28,771 bases of DNA from Arachnopeziza araneosa. Taxonomy: Eukaryota > Ascomycota > Leotiomycetes > Helotiales > Arachnopezizaceae. Made by a program: the position numbers and the translations under genes. The stretch covers positions 1-28,771 of the forward strand of contig QYAI01000236.1 in the NCBI GenBank assembly GCA_003988855.1, given 5' to 3'. Below the pieces are notes generated by a model, which was not told where the DNA came from, ran no database searches, and saw only the letters and a list, made by a program, of their open reading frames with translations. Shown here one piece after another: positions 19,412-27,781 of this stretch; positions within the stretch are counted from its first letter, which is position 1, and the number at the start of each line of letters is the position of its first letter.

Positions 19412-19910
19412 CAAAGCAGCTTTGATCTATTCAGTCCCGATTGATCATCTGTTGAATTTAGAAGTAAATATCTTTTCATAGCATTTTGGTTATGTTACAG
19501 TCAGTCCTTTACCACATCCTTTCAGTGTTTGGCCATAGCTAGGTATCTGCAAATATTTTGGTAGTCAATCACACTTTTTAATGCTTCACACAGCAGAGGA
19601 GCTGGAAGCATGGCCTATGAATCTACTATCAGCAGCAACCCTGCTTTTGAATATCGTACGCGGCACTACAAAAATGGCCGAGCACGAGTCATCCCATCCA
19701 GTCTCATCGGCAATTCAGGGTTCACTCGCCTAAAAAACGGGCCTGTAAGCGACTATAAAGTACCCAACAGCATTTACAGACGTCAACAATAATTTGACAA
19801 CACACATCGTGCCATATCGATTCCTGGTGAGATTTATATACGTCATTTTTATCGTCTCTCAAGATTAAATAGACTCATCTAGAAAACGGGATCAGCTGTA
19901 AAAAGAGAAA
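19412..19910. other. Intergenic stretch between esterase and CMD-like genes
   Basis: About 500 bases. It holds a 60-codon ATG frame at 19610-19792 (MAYESTISSN...), basic and Ser/Arg-rich, which I cannot assign and consider doubtful. The bases around 19840-19880 are AT-rich and probably belong to the promoter of the next gene. Confidence 0.4.
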
Positions 19911-20686
19911 ATGCTTCCACCCCTCGATTTTCATTCCCTCCTCTCAGATTTCATCTCAGGAGATCTCTCTGAACCCCAGAACTCCATATGGCTCGTCTAC
20001 ACCGCCGTTATAATCGAGACCGTCTCAACGCCAAGCCACATCTCAGAACTTTGGAAATGCATATCGTCAACGGTCCCCGAAGAAGAAAAGCAGTTGATCA
20101 TTGCGAGGCGATTGCGAGAAGGTTTATTAAAGAACAGTCCTCTTGCAGGGCTCCCTAAAGTATTTCATACCTAAGTTTTTATCTAACTTTAAATTGACTT
20201 GTCAAGGGAATCAACTGCCTCTCCGCTCTCCGACACGCTCTGAATGACCTCTCACCATCCATTGCAAAAACCTACGAAGCCGATCCATCCCTCCGGGCCC
20301 ACCTCTCAACAGCCGAGCTCTCCGCACGGGGAGAGCAATTCTTCAGCCGCGTATACGGCAAAGTAGCGCACAGAGTGGAAGAGAGCATGGCTCTCTCATC
20401 GGGCAGCGATCTCAATCTATTCGCAGTGAGGGATATCTATGGGGAGTTGATGGCGGAAGAAAGTATCTTGAACGCGAAAGAAACGACACTGTTGGAGTTT
20501 GTCGCTTGTTTTGTGAGTAGTGCGGTGCCCCAGGCTAAGGGCCATATGTTTGGGAGTCGGAATCTGGGGAATGGAAGGGTGGAGATGGAGAAGGCGGTTA
20601 GGCTGGTGAAGGTTTTGGCTGCGGAGTTTGAGGTCAAGTTGGATCTAGATGGGATGAGGTTTGTTGAGAAGATTGGGGAGTGGTAG
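19911..20686 (+). CDS. AhpD/carboxymuconolactone-decarboxylase-like protein, 242 aa
   Basis: Two exons, 19911-20159 and 20207-20686, joined across a 47-bp intron (GTATTT..CAAG) so that LPK continues into GINCLSALRHAL. The all-helical pattern fits the AhpD-like fold: an ARRLREGLLKNSPLAGLPKG segment, an FSRVYGKVAHRV helix (about 124-135), a DLNLFAVRDIYGELM helix (about 151-165), and an ETTLLEFVACFV helix followed by PQAKGHMFGSRNLG (His196). CMD family members act as peroxidase reductases or as lactone decarboxylases in the protocatechuate branch of aromatic breakdown. The redox CxxC motif of AhpD is absent here, so a thiol-peroxidase role is unlikely. It converges with the dioxygenase gene, whose stop lies 172 bases away. 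Confidence 0.72.
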
Positions 20687-20858
20687 TGAGATATTATGAA
20701 GTTTGGATTACGAGAGTGGTGTATGACGACGAATAGAGAAGGATTTCTAAATGAATGGGAGAGGTATGCCACTGAATTAGAAGTGGAGAGTACTCGAAAA
20801 TCAACAAAGCTACAACATAATCTTAGATATAGATACCTACGGTACCAAGAACACAGTA

Positions 20859-22194
20859 CTAAACCCTCGCAGACTCCGGTTCCCTCGCACTCCTCATGGT
20901 AACCTGCCACATCAACCTCTTCTCATCGCCCAACTGACCGGTGATAGAATGCCACACACCATGATTATGAAAAATCACCAAATCGCCTTCCTCCCAGCGA
21001 TGCGCATAGACATGTTGCGGCTTGACAACAATCTTCTGCAAATCATAGCAGATCCTCCGTGCCTCCGCCAGGTCGGTTATTTCAGCCACCTCTCCGGTCT
21101 TGGGATCCCACGTTCGGAGGGAGTGCACACAGCAGCCGAGGATCTGGAGGTGTGGCTGATTGGGTCGACCGGGGTTCTTCCATGCCATCTGGTTTTGTTT
21201 TCAAGTTAACATTGAGATTGAGGATGAGGGTGAGATGAACTGTACCGGAAATGCTTGCACCTGATCCCAAGTCCATGCGGGTAGCTCGTCTGCAGGTCGC
21301 TCGTTTCCGACCTTGGCGATGCCTAACCCATCCGACGTGGCTTTACAATTCCGGATCCACTCGTAAGCACGAGGGGCATACTGAACCGTGGTATTGAGAG
21401 CAAAATCTTGCTCTTCCGGCGTCAATAACTGGAAAGCCTTTGCGCCCGAGATGACTATGAGAATAAGTTTTTGTTCCCAGGGGACGTCAAGATTGACCCA
21501 CAGGCCGTGGACCCAGCTTGCAAACTCATCACCCCTCCATCTTCAAACCTGATCTTCTGATCCGGAAGTTTAGGAACAACCAAAGCATGAATCAGGGTCA
21601 CTTTTCCAGGTAGATACTCGTAAAGCGGTGCATCTTGATGCCAGCGATAAAACCTCGTCTCTCCATCTCTCAACGCCTCTTCAGAGAGATGAGTCTCATG
21701 AAACTCAGCTGAATCCTAGAATTTTCAACAATCACACTCATTCTATATCAATTTAAAGGATCAGAACTCACCACATGTCTCAAATCCAAATCCAACCCCT
21801 CATAATTCTCAAATCTGCCGTTCCCAATAATCTGTACATTCGGCGCACGCGGTACCCTCGCCCCGTTATTCCTGCTCAGGATACTTCTCGGGTCACGGAT
21901 TTGGTCTTTCCCAGCTGAATGTACGTTCAGCATGTGCTCATCCCATATCGAAGCTAGCTGTTCCAGGGCGAGGGGATCGATGCCTTGTTGCTTGCGGATG
22001 ACCAAGACGGAATGTTCGTACAGTGCTTGTCGGAGGATGGAGATGTCCGAGGGAGAAAGAGTTGACGGTTTGATGGGAGAGGCGTCTGGTGTGTTGAAGT
22101 GGACTTCTGCGCTGATGAGGCTTTCTTTGCTGAGTGATGGTGGGAGCGGATGGATTGTGAAGAGAGGGGAGGAGTGGAGGGTTGCGGAAGGCAT
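20859..22194 (-). CDS. XanA-like 2-oxoglutarate/Fe(II) dioxygenase (TauD/TfdA family), 391 aa
   Basis: Four exons: 22194-21772, 21715-21502, 21454-21246 and 21188-20859; introns of 56, 47 and 57 bp have GT..AG ends and all restore family continuity (for example GSTAFISGAKAFQLL across intron 2 and AFPMAWKNPG across intron 3). The metal-binding facial triad is His167 and Asp169 in RWHQDAPLY and His362 in HNHGVWHSITG; an Arg near the end (373 or 381) should bind the 2-oxoglutarate carboxylate. Motifs VQIIGNG, NYEGLDL, VQYAPRAYEWI and VYAHRWEEGDLVIFHN resemble the fungal xanthine dioxygenase XanA, which oxidises xanthine to uric acid. Related fungal enzymes act on sulfonates or other substrates, so specificity is not proven. 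There is no targeting signal. It ends in TAG. Confidence 0.88.
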
Positions 22195-22483
22195 TTTGGT
22201 AAGCTTATCCCACTTTTTGGTATAAATTTATGCAATTAATACAGAATATGAGTTTCTTTAACTGGATATACTTTTGTTCTGTTGGGAGGATGGAAGGGAT
22301 AAAGTGGAAAACCTCCCCCACTCTTTGATATCAGAAAATCGAAAGACCGCGATTCCTTACCAGTATGGCTCTGTGACAGTTGTAAGCTCGTATTTTTTTC
22401 GCCACAAACTCGGGGCTGTTTGAAACTGGATTCAGATCCTGTGCACTTGAATATAAATAAATATAGTTCCACAAAAAGAGATC

Positions 22484-23689
22484 CTATCTAACGCCAATAA
22501 AACTCCTCTCAAACCTCCCAATCGTATTTCCCACATAAATTCTATCCAATTCTTTTGAAGCATCACATCCTCGTGCTGGGAAAAGATATCTGCAGTCGCC
22601 TTTATCTCGAAGAAATCTCTCTAGACAGTAAGAATAGCTTTTTGTACCACCAGTAGATGTATTTAGCTCAATATCAATATAGTCATGATAGGTATAATCA
22701 CCGAATCCAATGCCATCCGGATCCTCGTCGTTATCAAAGATTTCTGTATGATCAGACTTACTCCCGTCTGTTCCGTGTATTGACGAAACGTAGGTATTCC
22801 GTATCTTGGATCGAAATGAAGAGAGGAGTGGAGTAGCAGCCTTCTTGTAGTCATTCAACGCATCCCGCGCGTCATCAAGAACTTTTCGTGCTCTTGTACA
22901 GATCCATTCCCAACTAGGCTGTCCATCAGGTTGTTCGAGCATGGACATAATCACATTCTCGGCAACCGATTTGGTAAGCGGATCAGGTTCTTTCGTAAGA
23001 TTTTTGAGGAGGTCTTGCTTTGTCTTTCGTGCCTTTTCTCTAAGGTTGGGTTCGTATTCATCGTACTCATGATTGGATTTGGCACTCTGTGAAGCGCATT
23101 TTGACTCAAAGTGTTGCTTGGAGTAGTTTGGTTTGAGCGTTCTGGACCCAAGAGTGACCCATCTGGCAATTTCTGACAGAATGCAACCAAACGACCAGAT
23201 ATCATAAGCTCGGGTCACTTGTGAAGACTTCAGCTCAATTCTAGCCACCTCAGGAGCTTCATAAGTTTTTGCTCCTTGAAAACTAGTATCATCTGCCAGA
23301 ATTTTAGTTTCGATCTAAATGACGACTACAGCAACATCCATACCTGTTCTAGAAATGGTTTTGCCTACTGAGGACGGATTAGCACTTAGGTCGCTGACTT
23401 TTATCTTCCACTCATACTGACAACTCATTGTCTGGCTCCATGTATCATCTAATAGATTTGGATTCTTGAGGATAGGAAGAATAATCTTTTGCAAGTCAAT
23501 GCAGGTCGGCGTGTATGGATTATGAGCTGGCGGTAGTGCTGTGCTTTTATAAAATGACAATAGAGCATCTGCTAAGTCGACCATGAAGAAGTGTGGCCTC
23601 ACAGGCCCTGGCTTATCGATGTACTTCTTGATTTCTGCTTGCAAGGCGTCTTGGCTTGGTGAGTCTCGCAGGCACTTTTGGCCAGGCAT
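22484..23689 (-). CDS. Kinase-like protein lacking N-lobe and HRD, possibly truncated
   Basis: Two exons, 23689-23344 and 23292-22484, joined across a 51-bp intron (GTATGG..GCAG), give 384 residues. The C-lobe signature is clear after splicing: KVSDLS (Asp100, in the place of DFG), then TYEAPEV (Glu130, the APE motif) and DIWSFGCILSE (Asp146, subdomain IX). Residues 1-98 contain no glycine-rich loop, no VAxK and no HRD catalytic loop, so if the start is right this is a pseudokinase or a remnant. Upstream exons on the same strand may exist (23690-25201) but I could not join them in frame. The C-terminal 160 residues hold a basic/helical segment, an acidic DNDEDPDGIGFGDY stretch and a Cys/Arg-rich end, without a known domain. 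The activation-segment codons contain a 15-base match to the transposon end (23369-23383). Confidence 0.6.
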
Positions 23690-25385
23690 ATCTATTGCCT
23701 CCTAACTATTCACCGCCGGTAAACTTTGACTGTTGTCGAGAGATCTACCCAGGGCCGGTAGCCCATCATTACCGTCTTGGGTCGACTGGCACATTAATAG
23801 TTAGCATCCTGACAACAGTCCTTTTATCTGCAGGGACAAAATACCATCGATATGTCTGCTTTGTTCTCTCCATCCAATTCACCCCACTGGCTAGAATTTA
23901 TCATTATTCTAGGCGTGCGATCAACCACGTTTAAGGGTGAACGACGGATTGTAGGAGACGTTGGAGAGGGCGCAAGGCTGGAAACCTCCTGGTCTAATCC
24001 GGTGGGTGGTGACGCAGATTTGGCCGCCATATGGTTTCCATCGCTTCTGGAGGTTGGAGAAGCCTGGAGTTGATCTTGTGCAGCTAACTCGTCGCGGTCA
24101 TGATGAGTTGTTGATGGCAATGGATGATGGACGTCGAGCTCCCAGGTGTTATTAGCGCCTGCGGACATTGATGACAGTGGTGGCTGAATTTGCGGCCGCT
24201 CTAACTTGTCTCGCATATGATTTTTTGAAGAGGAGATGTGAGGATTTGAGAAGGTCTCCGCCTTCATTCTAGGCGTATCTTCTCTATGAACAAATGCTGA
24301 AGCTAGATTTGAGGCATGTCAGACGATGTAGCAGACAGGTAGCATACATTCAAAAAAGCAGGAGGTATAGCAGATTGCGACCAGATGATTTGGGACTGAT
24401 TGCGATGCGGTGTATCTGCTGGTTGATGAGCAGAAAGATGAAATGAACGCGTAATCCTATTCTTTAATCTTTTAGTACAGCCATGAAAATGATCTAGCGA
24501 GGTTGTGAAGGGAATGGGCCAGGAACTGGGCCAGGAATTAGGAATGGGAATGGGATCGGTTAAGCGAGGGGATTCCCAATATAGCAAAATGACCATAAAC
24601 TGGTTGGTGTTCAACCACAACAACATGAAATTATCGTGAGAATGATATAAAGTATAAAGAGTCCATAATTCAGACCTTAGTAGATTGCATATGATTCCAA
24701 CTGACCTGTGTATGCGCGGATGCCACTGAAGTTCTTCTTGCTGTTGTTACCCTGTCCTTGTTCCTTTTCCTTTCCCAACTCCACTCCCCACTTCGAACCC
24801 AAACCCATATCCAAATCCAAACCCAAACCCAAACCGCAAATAATCAAAACTTTAAAATAATAACCGAGGCAAAAGGCAAAATGACGCAGCGGTGTAGGAT
24901 AACAAGCAACCCTCAGGGCCAGAGAACGATCAACCATCACGGCCAGGAAACAAAGATCAACGCATCCAAATACCGACGCAAGAGGTACACTGAAAGAAGC
25001 CGTAGAAAACACTCGGGATTCCTCATCACTTTCTTTATCGATCGCTCCCACAATCCAGGGTGTGGCGACACGACGTCGTTCCTTCTGCTGCAGCACCACG
25101 CGAATATCATCTGGGGAAGCAGGGCCGGGCCCAGGTTGAAGAACATAATTGGCGGTATCGACTGCGATTGAAAAGACGTAGTAAAATAATCTGTATGGCA
25201 TCCCCCCTAATCCTGCTTCGACATTTCTACGTTGCCCACAGTAGTGAGACCCGTACTGATCTGAGTGGCATTCCAGCGGCGCTTTGCAAACAACCCTATT
25301 CGAAGGCCAGGTTCTAGCCAGCTAGTCTTGGGCAAAGTGGAATCTACCTAAAGTTCTGTGAGCAGAGGTTATATACTTGGAATAA
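23690..25385. other. Unresolved region upstream of the kinase-like gene
   Basis: Several minus-strand open segments may be exons: 23824-24267 (147 codons, Ser/Pro-rich, with SPTSPTIRRSP and PLSSMSAGANNTW), 24303-24626, and 24677-25201 (174 codons, with two hydrophobic stretches, SVFGCVDLCFLAVMV and FCLGYYFKVLIICGLGLGL). Splice junctions that would connect them in a single frame were not found, and I recognise no domain. This could be the missing 5' part of the kinase-like gene, a separate membrane protein, or decayed sequence. A C-rich run with a G-rich complement lies at 24796-24835. Confidence 0.35.
24796..24835. repeat. Degenerate CCCAAA repeat (G-rich on minus strand)
   Basis: The plus strand reads aaccc, aaaccc, then ccaaat/ccaaac units and two further aaaccc units; the minus strand therefore carries several GGG or GG runs separated by TTT or TTTA. 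The minus-strand open frame reads it as alternating Gly-Leu (GLGLGLDLDMGLG). Confidence 0.6.
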
Positions 25386-26160
25386 TCAGGGATATTTGCA
25401 GCCATGTGCTTGGTCACTAAATACTACTGCACCTCCTGCTACCGGGTGATCAAAACAGTTCCGAATAGTTGCCCAGAGAAGATGGGGACTAAGTCGATCT
25501 GCAATCCGCCAACCTTCCGAGAGGAAGGACAAGAACGGCCTTGCAACAAGTGCAAAAGTAGACGAGCTTTGTAGTAAGTCCATTGTGATTTGAGGACTGA
25601 TCCTAGGCTAAACGTAAACAGCGACGCTCAATCTCGCCAGCATACAGGCATAGATTGGACCTCGGTCTCCACTCCCCAACAGACCTGAACGAATATCATG
25701 ACTTGTGAGCTCAAAAAGTTGAGAAGGTGGATCTTGCCGGCCAAGGCTGTGAAATAAAGTTATCAGGGATGCTAATTTGAATTTGAAAAAACTTCCCAAA
25801 CTGCGTGAGTATTGCACTGAGTGTTGTTGACTGGTCAACAGTCTCCGTGAGGTTTTTAAGAGGTTGTTGTTTTTCTTGACGCTGTATTGGTTCATTTTCG
25901 TTAGCGAGCAAATAAAGGAGAGAAGCAATGAATAAGGCTGCATGTTGAACACCTGATCTCCTCGCATACCTTGTCCGTGATCGGCTCCGCCAACATTCTT
26001 CACAATGAGGCTGCAGCAATTTCCAAAACTAGGCATGCGGCCCAAACTACTAGGCAAGGCAGAAAAAGAAGAGAGCAACGATACAAAAATGAAGACATTC
26101 CCAACGAAACGAGAAGGCGTGATCCCCCAGCCTTGCACGCGAAGTGAAGAACATGATCGC
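25386..26160 (-). CDS. Possible membrane-protein gene, exons not resolved
   Basis: Overlapping minus-strand frames contain protein-like stretches: an ATG at about 26153-26155 opens MFFTSRARLGDHAFSFRWEC then a hydrophobic run; another frame has AALFIASLLYLLANENEPI followed by LTETVDQSTTLSAILTQFG; a third has LGRQDPPSQLFELTSHDIR and GDRGPIYACMLARLSVAVYV; a last segment starts MDLLQSSSTFALVARPF (25583). A plausible intron ending in TTTATTTCACAG joins the second and third. The mixture of hydrophobic and ordinary stretches suggests a small intron-rich membrane protein or its remnant. Exon borders are guesses. It is divergent from the HET gene at 26225, with under 100 bases between them. Confidence 0.3.
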
Positions 26161-26224
26161 TGACATATTCAAAAATCAGAATTTGGAAAGAGAATAGACA
26201 AGGCCAAAAGCGATCCGAAGATTT

Positions 26225-27214
26225 ATGAGTCTTTCTTCAACAGGCAGAAGCATGAAGCCTTGTGAGTTTTGTCTTGGTTTGGACCAGCGTTCGCTCGAAG
26301 ACGATCGCTGGCAACTTGGGATCAAGGACGACCTCACCGCGGAGTACTCTCTTGAATTTGTGTCGTCGCAGTTAAGTCACGCAGCCGAATCAGGATGCGA
26401 GACGTGTTCCATTATTTCGAGTGGTCTTCAGCTGATCAGTCGCAACCTATCGCTCTTTGACACTTCGCGAGCGTATCGGGGCCGGCTGATAATGCAGCCC
26501 GATTGTCCACTCGAGATCGAGATTTTCGACGACGAGCAAGAAGAGGAGGAGGAGGAGGAGGAAGAAGAAGACTTCGCAAGCGTGCGTGCGAGAATCCACA
26601 TATACTCACTCCCAGGTATGGACAATTCACTGTATTAGTCTGTGGGATTTAATTAAGTGTCGCAAGCTAATTTCGTTCGGCATGAAGAACAGCGCGAGGG
26701 TGGGAGCGAGCCTAGTCCCTTCTCAGCAGCCAGGAACGTTGCTCCGGAGCTGTCGGTAGAGAGATGCTCCTCAATCATTTTCGACTGGATTACAAATTGT
26801 CAGCTCAACCACAGAGCCTGCGCTACCTCCAGATCTGATGCAAACGAGCTGCCCAGGCGTTTGTTGGATCTCAAACAATGGGAGGGTGCAGCGGTGGTCC
26901 TGGTCCATACCACCGATTGTCGTATAGAACAGTATGCAACCTTGAGTCACTGTTGGGGCAAAACCCATGTCATCAAAACCATCAAGGACAATTTGGACCT
27001 GAGGATGCGTGGCATTGATTGGGACCAGCTGCCAAAGACATTTCAAGATGCCATCACAATTGTTCGTTCTTTGCATGTTCGATTCCTCTGGAACGACTCT
27101 CTGTGCATCTATTTTGATCGATCCCGAATGAAATACCGCAGAAACTTGAAGGTTAACGTCCATCCCTGCGTAGCGGAAAACCCTCCGTGCCGGAAAATTT
27201 ATCTGGTACATTGA
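26225..27214 (+). CDS. HET-domain protein, truncated within the domain, about 315 aa
   Basis: Exon 1 (26225-26615) and exon 2 (from 26658, acceptor TTAATTAAG, or from 26667, acceptor CGCAAG; both keep frame) flank an intron of 42 or 51 bp. The N-terminal part has CEFC (residues 13-16) and CETC (about 57-60) pairs and a run of ten Glu (26540-26569). The HET core starts normally: YATLSHCWG, LPKTFQDAITIV and FLWNDSLCI. It then diverges at about 27109: the expected I-Q-D and following helices are missing and a basic 30-residue tail leads to a stop. An ATG at 26249 (MKPCEFC) is an alternative start. HET proteins trigger incompatibility cell death; this one lacks roughly half the domain, so it is probably a pseudogene or a short decoy-like form. 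Confidence 0.75.
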
Positions 27215-27781
27215 CTTCAAGTATTATAAAAATCTAAGCACACCGCAAAATCTCCTAGTATTTTTTGAAGGTTATATTCCGTAGCCACTCCCGCACACCT
27301 TGAATGCGTTCGATTGAAAAAATCCTGTCCGCGTCGCCGCCTCACGCCTGATTTGTAAAGAGTCTCTTTTTATAGCGTAACAGACTTTCTCTACCACAAC
27401 TGCATCGCCCGTCTTATACTATCCCTAAATAACATAAAATAATCTTAAATAAGCTCTAGGTCCCTCCTAATACGCAGGAAATCGCCGAAAGCCCCGTGGC
27501 GGCTGTGGCGTCCAAATTCATGAAGGATCGCTATGCGGATCGGTACGTACCTCGGATCGAAGCGAGTGGCGATCTTAGTAGGGAACGGCCTTGCATGCCC
27601 TACTGCATTTACGGCGCATTTCGTCTAAACTCTGATCCGCACGTTCACGTGACACCATGCCTGGAACTTGTCGATGTCGGCAGAGGTGCCTTACTTAGGT
27701 GCTTAAACACTCTCGCTGCATAACTTGGAAAGTACAATTCTGTAGTTTAGTTACACATATTATAGCACGCTTCAACATCAA
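27215..27781. other. Stretch after the truncated HET gene
   Basis: AT-rich in 27215-27270 and 27410-27460. A frame at 27496-27723 (GTG start, 75 codons, with RYADRYVPRIEASGD and a Cys/His-containing middle) is not recognisable. The abrupt loss of HET similarity at 27109 makes an inserted or deleted segment here plausible, but I found no inverted or long terminal repeat. Confidence 0.4.

Noticed and set aside
27496..27723. 75-codon frame as the lost C-terminus of the HET gene
   Set aside because: It has no HET-like motif such as DPRDKIY, and starts with GTG in a region without splice continuity.
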